From: Microvirga subterranea
GTDB taxonomy: Bacteria; Pseudomonadota; Alphaproteobacteria; Rhizobiales; Beijerinckiaceae
Assembly (NCBI RefSeq): GCF_003350535.1
Contig: NZ_QQBB01000003.1
Location: 124,001 to 188,000 of the forward strand
Direction: 5' to 3'
Length of the DNA: 64,000 bases
Shown here: piece after piece, positions 30,404-41,350 of the stretch
Position numbering within the stretch: the first letter of the stretch is position 1
Layout of the letters: each line of letters starts with the position of its first letter
Made by a program: the position numbers and the translations under genes
The notes under the pieces: generated by a model
Database searches by the model: none
The model's input: only the letters and a program-made list of their open reading frames with translations
Told to the model about the DNA's origin: nothing

Positions 30404-31114
30404 ATGAACAAGTCCACATTCGTCATCTGCTGCGTTGCGGCGATTAACGCCGCGCTCCTTGCTTTGGCCCTCTTCTTGTCGAGCCGGACAGGGATCGATC
30501 CGTCCTCCTTCTATGGTGATCCGAATGCTGTCGCGCGACAGTCCTTCGCCATGGGATTTCTATCGAACACTGGCGCGATCGCATGGATTTCCGCTGCCAG
30601 CATCTCGCTGTTCTCCTGGTGGCTCAGGCGATCCTTCGCAGCCGACGACCGGGACTCGTGGTCCCTGCTCCTGTTCGGACTGCTGACCGCATGGCTGGGC
30701 CTGGACGATCTCCTGATGTTCCACGACGGGCTGGCAGACCATCTCGGGATCTCGCAGCTGGCTTTCGTGAGCGTCGACGCGGTCATGGCGATGGCATGGG
30801 TGGCGACCGCCCTCCTCAGCCCCTCCCGATTCGGAAGCAATTCCCTCCTGCTGATCCTGGCCGTTGCCGGTCTGGGAGGCTCCCTGGTCATCGACCAGTC
30901 CATCGATGCCGAATTGCTGTATTTCCCGGGAGCATCGCTGATCGAGGACGTCGTGAAGCTGACGGGAATCATGTTCTGGGCCGCCTACGCGCTCAACCTT
31001 TCCCACGGCCACGTAGCGGCTCTTCTTCGTCGTGAAGCCCAGGTGGCGCCGGGTCCGGCACAGGCCGCGACCCCGGAGATCGTGGGTGTCCGGTCCGCCG
31101 ACGCTTTGAGATAG
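30404..31114 (+). CDS. Polytopic membrane protein, unknown
   Basis: The 236-residue protein has about six hydrophobic segments. The recognisable pattern is a run of membrane-embedded acidic and histidine residues: AWLGLDDLLMFHDGLADHLG in the middle, and LIEDVVKLTGIMFWAAYALNLSHGH near the end (first part given only to 20 residues). The Asp/Glu/His spacing recalls metal-dependent membrane hydrolases, but this is only a resemblance. The ATG at 30404 follows CGGAGCAGG. It is divergent from the haem protein and upstream of aidB with 89 bases between. Confidence 0.65.
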   Translation: MNKSTFVICCVAAINAALLALALFLSSRTGIDPSSFYGDPNAVARQSFAMGFLSNTGAIAWISAASISLFSWWLRRSFAADDRDSWSLLLFGLLTAWLGLDDLLMFHDGLADHLGISQLAFVSVDAVMAMAWVATALLSPSRFGSNSLLLILAVAGLGGSLVIDQSIDAELLYFPGASLIEDVVKLTGIMFWAAYALNLSHGHVAALLRREAQVAPGPAQAATPEIVGVRSADALR

Positions 31115-31203
31115 GCTTCGACCGGGCGTATCCTCGGTTGCGGGCCAGCGTCCGAGTCCGGCCGAGGCAAGGAACGCAGCCCGACGCGAGGCGGCTCCTG
31201 CCC

Positions 31204-32841
31204 ATGATCACGCACGAAGTCCTCAACCAGACGCCGTCCTTCGGGGACGTGAACCTCGTCACGTCCGATCAGCCCCTGCTCGACGCGCTGCGCGCCAACG
31301 GCGTGGAGGACCCGCAGGACCGCCTGCGGGATTTCGGAGCCGCCTGGGGCAGCGCCGAGCGGCTCGACCTCGGGCGCCTCGCAAACGAGAATCCGCCGAA
31401 GCTGCGCACCCACGACCCGCGGGGGATCCGGATCGATGCGGTCGAGTTTCATCCGGCCTATCACGCGCTGATGCGCGCCAGCATGGCCGACGGCCTCCAT
31501 GCCTCCACCTGGGATAAGGCCGATCCTGCCCATCCGGTCGGCCGGGGGCATGTGGAGCGGGCGGCGCGGCTTTACACGGTTGCCGGCGTCGAGAGCGGCC
31601 ATGTCTGCCCGATGACCATGACCCATGCCTCGGTGGCGGCCCTCGCCGCCGCGCCGAGCCGGCTCAAGGAATGGCTGCCGAAGATCCGATCGCGGGGCTA
31701 CGATCCGCGTTTCATCCCCTTCTGGGAGAAGCATTCCGTCACCCTCGGCATGGGCATGACGGAGAAGCAGGGCGGAACGGACGTCCGGGCGAACACCACC
31801 CGGGCGAAGCCTGCGGCCGGGGACGAGTACGCGCTGACCGGCCACAAATGGTTCATGTCGGCCCCCATGTGCGATGCCTTCCTGGTGCTGGCCCAGGCGC
31901 CGGGCGGGCTCACCTGCTTCCTCGTCCCGCGGTTCCGGCCCGACGGTTCCCTCAACGCCCTGCGCCTCCAGCGCCTCAAGGACAAGTTGGGAAACAGGTC
32001 CAATGCCTCGTCGGAGGTCGAGTTCGACGAGGCCTTCGCCTGGCGGATCGGGGAAGAAGGACGCGGCGTGCGGACCATCATCAACATGGTCCAGCTCACC
32101 CGCCTCGACTGCGCAGTCGCCTCGGCGGGCCTCGTCCGGATGGGCCTCGTCCTCGCCCACCACCACGCCCGGCACCGGACCGTCTTCCAGAAGAAGCTCA
32201 TCGACCAGCCGGCGATGCGGGCGGTGCTGGCGGACCTCGCGCTCGAGAGCGAGGCCATGACGGCCCTCGCCCTGCGGCTCGCCGCGAGCTTCGACCACGC
32301 GGCCGGGAACGAGCAGGAGGCGGCCTTCGCCCGCATCGTCACGCCGGCGGCGAAGTTCGGCATCTGCAAGGCTGCGCCAAATCTCCTCTACGAGGCCATG
32401 GAGGCGCTGGGCGGCAACGGCTACGTCGAGGAGGGCCCCCTGCCCCGGCTCTACCGCGAGGCTCCCGTCAACGCGATCTGGGAGGGGTCCGGCAACGTGA
32501 TCGCCCTGGATCTCCTGCGGGCCGAGAGCCGGGAGCCGGCCGCGGCGGCCGGCGTCCTGGAGCGCCTCATGGCCGACGTGGCGAATCTTCCGGGCGCCTC
32601 GGAAGCCGCGCGAGACGTCATGTTGGCGCTGCAGTCGCCGGAGGCGGAGTCGAGGGCGCGCTTCGTGGCGGACCGCCTGTTCACGCTTGCGGCCACAGCC
32701 GCCCTCGCCAGCTCCGCGCCGGAGGAAATCACCCGGGCCTATGCGCTCACCCGGCTGGCGTCCCCCGTTCGGATGATCGGCGCCAACGATCTCGGTTCTG
32801 CCGCAAAACCCTTGCTGGATAGGGTTTTCGTCTCCATATAA
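31204..32841 (+). CDS. aidB: AidB-type acyl-CoA dehydrogenase family protein
   Basis: AidB is an FAD-containing acyl-CoA-dehydrogenase homologue of the E. coli adaptive response to alkylation. It binds DNA and is thought to protect or repair it. The 545-residue length and layout match E. coli AidB closely. Shared segments include GRLANENPPKLR, MGMTEKQGGTDVRANTTRA, GHKWFMSAP, LKDKLGNRSNAS, and LYREAPVNAIWEGSGN at the C-terminal side. The start at ATG 31204 gives the conserved N-terminus THEVLNQTPSFGDVNL. No ada or alkB gene is nearby. Confidence 0.93.
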   Translation: MITHEVLNQTPSFGDVNLVTSDQPLLDALRANGVEDPQDRLRDFGAAWGSAERLDLGRLANENPPKLRTHDPRGIRIDAVEFHPAYHALMRASMADGLHASTWDKADPAHPVGRGHVERAARLYTVAGVESGHVCPMTMTHASVAALAAAPSRLKEWLPKIRSRGYDPRFIPFWEKHSVTLGMGMTEKQGGTDVRANTTRAKPAAGDEYALTGHKWFMSAPMCDAFLVLAQAPGGLTCFLVPRFRPDGSLNALRLQRLKDKLGNRSNASSEVEFDEAFAWRIGEEGRGVRTIINMVQLTRLDCAVASAGLVRMGLVLAHHHARHRTVFQKKLIDQPAMRAVLADLALESEAMTALALRLAASFDHAAGNEQEAAFARIVTPAAKFGICKAAPNLLYEAMEALGGNGYVEEGPLPRLYREAPVNAIWEGSGNVIALDLLRAESREPAAAAGVLERLMADVANLPGASEAARDVMLALQSPEAESRARFVADRLFTLAATAALASSAPEEITRAYALTRLASPVRMIGANDLGSAAKPLLDRVFVSI

Positions 32842-32979
32842 CAGAATTGCGGTAGGGTCCGATTTGACTTGTCCGCAATCATTGACCACTTATCCCGCCC
32901 CGCGGCCGTCATGACCTGATGGCCGCTCTCCCGTCATGACGTCGGGCATCCGCCCTCCAGTCGCCGTAGGAAGCCGTTC

Positions 32980-35682
32980 ATGAAAGTCCTCGTCGTCGAG
33001 TCGCCTGCCAAGGCCAAGACGATCAACAAGTACCTGGGCAAGGACTACGAGGTCCTGGCCTCCTTCGGGCACATCCGCGATCTGCCCGCCAAGGACGGCT
33101 CGGTCGACCCGGAGGCGGACTTCCGCATGATCTGGACCCTGGAGGACCGGGGCTCGAAACGCGTCTCGGAAATTGCCAGGGCCCTCAAAGGGGCCGAGAA
33201 GCTCATTCTCGCCACCGACCCGGACCGCGAGGGCGAGGCCATCTCGTGGCACGTGGTCGAGGCTCTGCGCGAAAAGCGCGCCCTCAAGGATCTGCCGGTC
33301 GAGCGCGTGACCTTCAACGCCATCACGAAGGATGCGGTGCAGTCCGCCCTGCGCCAGCCGCGCCAGATCGACCAGGCCCTTGTCGACGCCTACATGGCCC
33401 GCCGGGCTCTGGACTACCTCGTCGGCTTCAACCTCTCACCGGTTCTGTGGCGCAAGCTGCCCGGAGCCCGGTCGGCCGGCCGCGTGCAGTCGGTGGCGCT
33501 CCGCCTCGTCTGCGACCGCGAGCTCGAGATCGAGACCTTCAAAAGCCAGGAATACTGGTCCCTGATCGCGACCCTCGCGACCCAGGAAGGGGGCGTGTTC
33601 GACGCGCGCCTCGTCGGCGCCGACGGCAAGAAGATCACCCGGCTCGACATCGGCAAGGGCGCGGAGGCTGAGGCCTTCAAGAAGGACCTGGAGCTCGCGA
33701 CCTTCACGGTCGCCAATGTCGAGGCCAAGCCCGCCAAGCGTCACCCCTACCCGCCCTTCACCACCTCGACTCTGCAACAGGAGGCCTCCCGCAAGCTCGG
33801 GCTCGCGCCGGCGCAGACCATGCGAATCGCGCAGCGCCTCTACGAGGGCGTCGATATCGGCGGCGAAACGGTGGGCCTCATCACCTATATGCGGACCGAC
33901 GGCGTCGACATGGCGCCGGAGGCGGTGCGGTCGGCCCGCAGCGTGATCGCCAAGGAGTACGGTGACCGCTACCTGCCGGACGTGCCGCGCAAGTACACCA
34001 CCAAGGCCAAGAACGCCCAGGAGGCCCACGAGGCCATCCGCCCGACGGACATGGGCCGCCTGCCGAAGCACGTGGCCAAGTACCTGGAACCCGAACAGGC
34101 CCGGCTCTACGAGCTGATCTGGATCCGCACCGTGGCGAGCCAGATGGAATCGGCCCAGCTCGAGCGCACCACCGCCGACATCACCGCCATGGTCGGCCCG
34201 CGCAAGCTCGACCTTCGCGCCACCGGCCAGGTGGTGAAGTTCGACGGCTTCCTGACCCTCTACAACGAGAGCCGCGACGACGATCCGGACGAGGACGAAG
34301 GCCGCCTGCCGCCCATGAAGGCGGGCGATCCCCTGGAGCGGCGCCGCATCACCGCGAGCCAGCATTTCACCGAGCCGCCGCCGCGCTACTCGGAGGCCAG
34401 CCTCGTGAAGCGCATGGAGGAGCTCGGCATCGGCCGTCCCTCCACTTATGCTGCCGTGCTCCAGACCCTGCGCGACCGCGAATACGTCCGCATCGAGAAG
34501 AAGCGCCTCGTGCCCGAGGACAAGGGCCGGATCGTCACAGCCTTCCTGGAGAGCTTCTTCCGCCGCTACGTGGAATACGACTTCACGGCGGATCTGGAGG
34601 AGCAGCTCGACCGGATCTCGAACTCCGAGATCGATTGGAAGCAGGTGCTGCGCGACTTCTGGCGCGACTTCTCGGCCGCCATCGGCGGGACCAAGGAGCT
34701 GCGCACCACTGAGGTTCTCGACGCTCTCAACGAGCTTCTCGGGCCGCACATCTTCCCAGACAAGGGCGATGGCTCCAACCCGCGCACCTGCCCGACCTGC
34801 GGCACGGGCCAGCTCTCGCTCAAGCTCGGCAAGTTCGGCGCCTTCATCGGCTGCTCGAACTATCCCGAGTGCAAGTACACGCGCCAGCTCGCCGCCTCGG
34901 GCGCCGAAGGCGACGGCGAGGGTTCGAGCGAGAACGGAGGCACGCCGGGCGTGCGCGTCCTCGGCGACGATCCCGACACCGGCCAGCAGGTCACGCTCCG
35001 CGACGGCCGCTTCGGCCCCTTTGTCCAGCTCGGCGAGGGCGAGAAGCCGAAGCGCTCGTCCCTGCCCAAGGGATTGTCTCCCGCCCAAGTGGACTTGGAG
35101 AAGGCCCTGAAGCTGCTCGCCCTGCCCCGGCAGGTCGCGACCCATCCGGAGACCGGTGAGCCGATTTTGGCGAATATCGGCCGCTACGGGCCCTACGTGC
35201 AGCATGGCAAGACCTACGCCAACCTCGGCAAGGACGACGACGTCCTGGAGATCGGCGGGAACCGCGCCATCGACCTGATCGTCGCAAAGGAGAGCGGCGC
35301 CGGCGGCTTCCGCCGCGGCGCAGCCGATCCTGGACGTCCGCTCGGTGACGATCCCGAATCAGGCAAGCCCATCGTCGTGAAGGCCGGCCGCTTCGGCCCC
35401 TACGTCACGGACGGCGAGACCAACGCGACCCTGCCGAAGGCGACCTCGGCCGAGGCCGTCACGCTCGACGAGGCGATCGGACTGCTCATCGCTCGCCGGG
35501 CAGCCGGCGGATCGAAGAAGCCGGCCCGGGGCCGCAAGGCACCCGCCAAGAAGGCCGCGGCCAAGAAGGCGCCGGAGAAGGGTGCGACGAAGACCCCAGC
35601 GAAGAGGACCGCCGCCAAGAAGGCACCGGCCAAGAAGGCCGCAGCCAAGAAGACGGCCTCAAAGGCGGCGCAGTCAGGCTGA
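32980..35682 (+). CDS. topA: DNA topoisomerase I
   Basis: The 900-residue type IA topoisomerase relaxes negative supercoils. The N-terminal TOPRIM domain begins VVESPAKAKTINKYLG and contains LATDPDREGEAI. The catalytic tyrosine is Tyr303 in TYMRTDGVDMAP. A zinc ribbon (CPTCGTGQLSLKLGKFGAFIGC in part: CPTCG and CSNYPEC) follows at about residues 605-630, then several C-terminal repeats of the TGQQVTLRDGRFGPF type. The last 55 residues are a Lys/Ala/Pro tail (KKPARGRKAPAKKAAAKKAP onward), histone H1-like, common in actinobacterial and alphaproteobacterial TopA. It sits where topA is expected, after dprA-plsY in the ancestral order, although three genes now separate them. Confidence 0.98.
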   Translation: MKVLVVESPAKAKTINKYLGKDYEVLASFGHIRDLPAKDGSVDPEADFRMIWTLEDRGSKRVSEIARALKGAEKLILATDPDREGEAISWHVVEALREKRALKDLPVERVTFNAITKDAVQSALRQPRQIDQALVDAYMARRALDYLVGFNLSPVLWRKLPGARSAGRVQSVALRLVCDRELEIETFKSQEYWSLIATLATQEGGVFDARLVGADGKKITRLDIGKGAEAEAFKKDLELATFTVANVEAKPAKRHPYPPFTTSTLQQEASRKLGLAPAQTMRIAQRLYEGVDIGGETVGLITYMRTDGVDMAPEAVRSARSVIAKEYGDRYLPDVPRKYTTKAKNAQEAHEAIRPTDMGRLPKHVAKYLEPEQARLYELIWIRTVASQMESAQLERTTADITAMVGPRKLDLRATGQVVKFDGFLTLYNESRDDDPDEDEGRLPPMKAGDPLERRRITASQHFTEPPPRYSEASLVKRMEELGIGRPSTYAAVLQTLRDREYVRIEKKRLVPEDKGRIVTAFLESFFRRYVEYDFTADLEEQLDRISNSEIDWKQVLRDFWRDFSAAIGGTKELRTTEVLDALNELLGPHIFPDKGDGSNPRTCPTCGTGQLSLKLGKFGAFIGCSNYPECKYTRQLAASGAEGDGEGSSENGGTPGVRVLGDDPDTGQQVTLRDGRFGPFVQLGEGEKPKRSSLPKGLSPAQVDLEKALKLLALPRQVATHPETGEPILANIGRYGPYVQHGKTYANLGKDDDVLEIGGNRAIDLIVAKESGAGGFRRGAADPGRPLGDDPESGKPIVVKAGRFGPYVTDGETNATLPKATSAEAVTLDEAIGLLIARRAAGGSKKPARGRKAPAKKAAAKKAPEKGATKTPAKRTAAKKAPAKKAAAKKTASKAAQSG

Positions 35683-35687
35683 TCCCG

Positions 35688-36182
35688 ATGTCGGACTGGT
35701 GGCCCGCCTTCCATGCCGAGCATCGCGAAGAGATCGAGATGCTGGCGAGGCTCATCGTGGCGATGCTCTCGGGCATGGCGATCGGCTTGAACCGCGATCT
35801 CCACGGCAAGCCGATCGGCATGAGGACCCTGGGCCTTGTGTCGCTCAGCTCCGCCCTGGCGGTCATGTCCGGCTCCGCCTACGGGCACGCCCATTTCGAG
35901 GAGGACGCGGTCAGCCGCGTCATCCAGGGCATTCTGACGGGAATCGGCTTTCTGGGAGCCGGTGTGATCATTCGCCGGCAGGACAGTTCGGAAATCCAGG
36001 GCCTGACCACCGCCTCAACGGTATGGATGGCGGCCGCGCTCGGCGTGACGGCCGGCGTCGGCGCCTGGTTCATCACCATCGCCGGGAACGGACTGGCGCT
36101 GAGCCTGCTCGTGTTTGGGAAGCCCGTCGAACGCCAGCTGAACCACCTGTTGGGCGGCCGGCACGAAAATGCCGAGGACTAG
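35688..36182 (+). CDS. MgtC/SapB family membrane protein
   Basis: A 164-residue membrane protein with about four helices and the MgtC core. Evidence includes LIVAMLSGMAIGLNRDLHGK, PIGMRTLGLVSLSSALAVM and the signature RVIQGILTGIGFLGAGVIIR. The long C-terminal cytoplasmic domain of virulence MgtC is missing, so it is the short SapB-like form. In Salmonella, MgtC inhibits the F-type ATPase and affects Mg/phosphate physiology; that role is not established here. Its stop codon interlocks with that of the next minus-strand gene in the sequence CTAG. Confidence 0.88.
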   Translation: MSDWWPAFHAEHREEIEMLARLIVAMLSGMAIGLNRDLHGKPIGMRTLGLVSLSSALAVMSGSAYGHAHFEEDAVSRVIQGILTGIGFLGAGVIIRRQDSSEIQGLTTASTVWMAAALGVTAGVGAWFITIAGNGLALSLLVFGKPVERQLNHLLGGRHENAED

Positions 36183-36373
36183 AAGCTGAGCCAGAGCGCC
36201 AGGACGGCGATCACCGCCATCACGACCCACAGGAAGTTCGTTCCGTAGGATCGGCTTGCGGGGGCGACGGGGGCGGTGTCCGGCTCCTCGAAGGCGAAGG
36301 CCTCGCCGGCCGTGCGTGCCGCGCGGTTCAGGTGAAGCTGCTGCGCCGTTCCCAGGGTCGTCCGCGTCGTCAC
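36179..36373 (-). CDS. Small single-pass membrane protein, 64 residues
   Basis: Residues 1-40 are hydrophilic (TTRTTLGTAQQLHLNRAART) and the last 20 form one transmembrane helix (NFLWVVMAVIAVLALWLSF), a tail-anchored layout. It converges with the MgtC gene and shares the CTAG stop. The ATG is preceded by GGAGA. No family recognised. Coherent topology favours a real gene. Confidence 0.55.
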   Translation of the reverse strand: MTTRTTLGTAQQLHLNRAARTAGEAFAFEEPDTAPVAPASRSYGTNFLWVVMAVIAVLALWLSF

Positions 36374-36617
36374 GATCGCTCTCCGTTAAGCTTGGGTTAG
36401 CCTAACCACCCAACGTGAACACTAGCTAAACAGTTCCTCATGACAGACGTAAGACATTCTTTAGGGGGAAGCTGAGCTGTTGGACCTACCCTTTCGATCC
36501 CCATCTTTTATCCCATGTGACTCCAGAACACGCTTTATGTTTCCGTTTTGTTCACGTATGAATTTGTGAATGAGATATGGTGTAAAGAAAACCGAATCAC
36601 GACGAACCAAGGTCCCA
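36374..36617. promoter_or_regulatory. AT-rich divergent upstream region of parE
   Basis: About 240 bases between the 64-residue gene and parE. It holds GGTTAG-C-CTAACC (36395-36407) and TTCAC-N10-GTGAA (36551-36570), both small inverted repeats, in sequence markedly poorer in GC than the flanking genes. It is likely to carry the parE promoter and regulator sites. No gene seen. Confidence 0.4.
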
Positions 36618-38687
<2,070 letters not shown>

Positions 38688-38707
38688 CCGGGTCAGGCCC
38701 AGCACTC

Positions 38708-38745
38708 CGTCATTCCGGGCCCTTCTTCAGAACCCCGGAATGACG
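38708..38745 (+). terminator. CATTCCGGG hairpin behind parE (dispersed element)
   Basis: Twelve-base arms CGTCATTCCGGG and CCCGGAATGACG around a 14-base loop, 20 bases after the parE stop. There is no T run. The arm sequence matches the repeat-like sequence near 4570, so this is probably a dispersed palindromic element that may also end parE transcripts. Confidence 0.5.
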
Positions 38746-38766
38746 AGCAGGCGAGCCCTCGAAATT

Positions 38767-38786
38767 TTTTGAAAAATTTTTCAAAA
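38767..38786. promoter_or_regulatory. Perfect 20-base AT palindrome
   Basis: TTTTGAAAAA followed directly by TTTTTCAAAA is an exact palindrome with 90% A/T in a GC-rich genome. It may be a cruciform or bent-DNA site, a promoter element for the short transcript ending at 38890, or a protein-binding site. Confidence 0.4.
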
Positions 38787-38862
38787 CCGCCGGAACCTTC
38801 ATCCTGGCTCCCCGTTAACAGGCATCACCGGCTCATTCTGCCCCCACGGGCCGGTCCCTTGA

Positions 38863-38890
38863 AAGGCTCCGTCAGCGGGGCCTTTTTTTT
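38863..38890 (+). terminator. Strong intrinsic terminator upstream of rnr
   Basis: AAGGCTCC and GGGGCCTT form an 8-pair stem around GTCAGC, followed by eight T residues (38883-38890). This is the best intrinsic terminator in the window. It lies in the intergenic region about 100 bases before the rnr start with no ORF in front of it, so it ends either parE read-through or a short non-coding transcript. Confidence 0.85.
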
Positions 38891-38986
38891 GTCTTGTGGT
38901 GGCCGTCCGCTCGAAGATGGATCCAGACCTGAGCTTCGCGCGTCGTCTCGGCAGCATGGGCAGGCACTGGCCACGGCCCCGCTTGC

Positions 38987-41341
38987 ATGCGACAAGTCAT
39001 CACGACCCTTCAACGAGTTAGGCCCTTGGCGAAACGTACGAAAGCCTCCGTCTCCGCCCTTCCCTCCCGGGAGGATATCGTCGCCTTCATCAGCAACGCC
39101 TCCGGCAAGGTCGCCAAGCGCGACATCGCCAAGGCGTTCAATATCAAGGGCGGCGACCGGATCTGGCTCAAGCAGATGCTGAAGGACCTGGAGATCGAGG
39201 GCGTCGTGGACCGGCGCCGCAAGGTCGTCCACAAGGCCGGACAGCTTCCGCCCGTGGTCCTGGCCGACATCACCAAGCGGGACCGGGACGGCGAGTTGAT
39301 CGCCGTGCCGACCGAGTGGGACGTCGAGGAGCACGGCCCGATCCCGACGATCATCATCATGCCCCACCGCAAGCCGCGGCCGGGCATGCCCGTGGCGGGC
39401 GTCGGCGACCGGGCCCTGCTGCGGGTCGATCCGCTGAAGGACACCGACGTCCACCGCTATGCCGGCCGGGTCACCAAGATCATCGCCAAGAAGCAGGCTC
39501 AGGTCCTCGGCATCTTCCGGGCCCTGCCCGAAGGCGGCGGACGGCTCGTGCCCGTGGAGAAAAAGGCGCGCGAGCAGGAGCTCGAGATCAGGCCCGGCGA
39601 CGAGAACGGTGCGCAGGACGGCGACCTCGTCGCTACCTCCGTGGTCAAGCACGGCCGGTTCGGGTTGCCCCACGCCAAGGTCCAGGAGCGGCTCGGCTCG
39701 GTCAAGTCCGAGAAGGCCATCAGCCTGATCGCGATCTACGCCCATAACATTCCGAACGCCTTCCCGCCCGACGTCCTGGCCGACGCCGAGAAGGCGCAGC
39801 CCGCCACTCTGGCGGGCCGCGAGGACTGGCGCGACGTCCCCCTCGTCACCATCGATCCGCCCGACGCCAAGGACCACGATGACGCCGTCCATGCGGTGCG
39901 GGACGAGGATCCGAACAACCAGGGGGGCTTCATCGTCACGGTGGCGATCGCCGACGTGGCCGCTTACGTGCGCCCCGGCTCCGCTCTCGACCGCGAGGCG
40001 CAGGAGCGGGGCAATTCGGTCTATTTCCCGGATCGGGTCGTGCCGATGCTGCCGGAGCGGATCTCGAACGACCTCTGCTCCCTGCGTCCCCATCAGCCCC
40101 GCCCGGCCCTCGCGGTCCGGATGGTGATCGGCCCGGATGGGCGCAAGAAGAGCCACGCGTTCCACCGGGTGATGATGCGCTCGGACGCGAAGCTCTCGTA
40201 CCAGCAGGCGCAGGCCGCCATCGACGGCCGGCCCGACGAGATCACGCGGCCGATCCTCGATTCGATCCTGAAGCCCCTCTGGGCTGCCTACGAGACCGTG
40301 AAGAAGGCCCGCAACGTGCGCGAACCGCTGGACCTCGACCTGCCGGAGCGCAAGATCGTGCTCAAGCCTGACGGCACCGTCGACCGAGTCTTCGTGCCCG
40401 AGCGGCTCGAAGCGCACCGGCTCATCGAGGAGTTCATGATCCTCGCCAACGTGGCGGCGGCAGAGACCTTGGAGAAAGCGGAGAGCGACCTCATCTACCG
40501 CGTCCACGACGAGCCATCTCTCGAGAAGATGCGCTCCCTGAGCGAGGTGCTCGCCTCGATCGGCCTGAAACTGCCGACACAGGGCGCCCTGAAACCGGAG
40601 CTGTTCAACCGAATCCTGCGCAGCGTCGAGGGCTCCGAGCACCAGCTCTTCATCAACGAGGTCGTGCTGCGCTCGCAGTCGCAGGCGGAATACTCGGCAG
40701 AGAATTACGGCCATTTCGGCCTCAACCTGAGGCGCTACGCCCATTTCACTTCGCCGATCCGCCGGTACGCGGATCTCATCGTCCACCGGGCGCTCATCAC
40801 GGCCCTGAAGCTCGGGAAGGACGGGCTGCCCCCGGATACGACGCGCGCGGAGCTCATCGAGATCAGCGCCCGCATCTCGGCCGCGGAGCGGCGCGCCATG
40901 GCGGCGGAGCGCGAGACCATCGATCGGCTCATCGCGCATTTCCTCGCGGACCGGATCGGCGCGAGCTTCAACGGCCAGATCTCGGGCGTCACGAAGGCCG
41001 GGCTGTTCATCAAGCTCGAGGAGACGGGCGCCGACGGCTTCGTGCCCGCCGCCACCATCGGGTCCGATTACTACGCCTTCGACGAGCGCACCCATTCCAT
41101 GCGCGGCGAGCGCACCGGCGAGACCTATCGCCTCGGCGACAAGGTGGAGGTGAAGCTGGTAGAAGCGGCTCCCGTAGCCGGAGCGCTGCGCTTCGAGCTT
41201 CTCACTAAGGGCCGCTACAGCGGCAGGGGTGCAGGAGGCAAGAAGGGCGGGAAGAAGGCTCGCGGTGGTCCCAAAGCCGGCCGTGACAGCCGCCGCCCGT
41301 CGCCGAAGGTGAGGGTCAAGCGCAAGAGCCCTGCGCGATAG
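38987..41341 (+). CDS. rnr: Ribonuclease R
   Basis: RNase R is a 3'-to-5' exoribonuclease that degrades structured RNA. The 784-residue protein has an N-terminal winged helix (SREDIVAFISNASGKVAKRD), cold-shock domains, and the RNB domain with the metal Asp cluster in DPPDAKDHDDAVHAVRD. The RNB C-terminal signature HFTSPIRRYADLIVHRAL and an S1 domain (GQISGVTKAGLFIKLEETGADGF, key residues) follow. A Lys/Arg-rich tail ends the protein (GKKGGKKARGG, VRVKRKSPAR). The ATG at 38987 is used, but a TTG 13 codons later (39026) would give the common start MAKRTKAS and is the likelier true start. Confidence 0.96.
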   Translation: MRQVITTLQRVRPLAKRTKASVSALPSREDIVAFISNASGKVAKRDIAKAFNIKGGDRIWLKQMLKDLEIEGVVDRRRKVVHKAGQLPPVVLADITKRDRDGELIAVPTEWDVEEHGPIPTIIIMPHRKPRPGMPVAGVGDRALLRVDPLKDTDVHRYAGRVTKIIAKKQAQVLGIFRALPEGGGRLVPVEKKAREQELEIRPGDENGAQDGDLVATSVVKHGRFGLPHAKVQERLGSVKSEKAISLIAIYAHNIPNAFPPDVLADAEKAQPATLAGREDWRDVPLVTIDPPDAKDHDDAVHAVRDEDPNNQGGFIVTVAIADVAAYVRPGSALDREAQERGNSVYFPDRVVPMLPERISNDLCSLRPHQPRPALAVRMVIGPDGRKKSHAFHRVMMRSDAKLSYQQAQAAIDGRPDEITRPILDSILKPLWAAYETVKKARNVREPLDLDLPERKIVLKPDGTVDRVFVPERLEAHRLIEEFMILANVAAAETLEKAESDLIYRVHDEPSLEKMRSLSEVLASIGLKLPTQGALKPELFNRILRSVEGSEHQLFINEVVLRSQSQAEYSAENYGHFGLNLRRYAHFTSPIRRYADLIVHRALITALKLGKDGLPPDTTRAELIEISARISAAERRAMAAERETIDRLIAHFLADRIGASFNGQISGVTKAGLFIKLEETGADGFVPAATIGSDYYAFDERTHSMRGERTGETYRLGDKVEVKLVEAAPVAGALRFELLTKGRYSGRGAGGKKGGKKARGGPKAGRDSRRPSPKVRVKRKSPAR

Positions 41342-41350
41342 GAACCGACG

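Noticed and set aside
38825-41095. 756-codon minus-strand frame opposite rnr
   Set aside because: It is the reverse complement of RNase R, has no recognisable domain, and RNase R motifs are complete on the plus strand.
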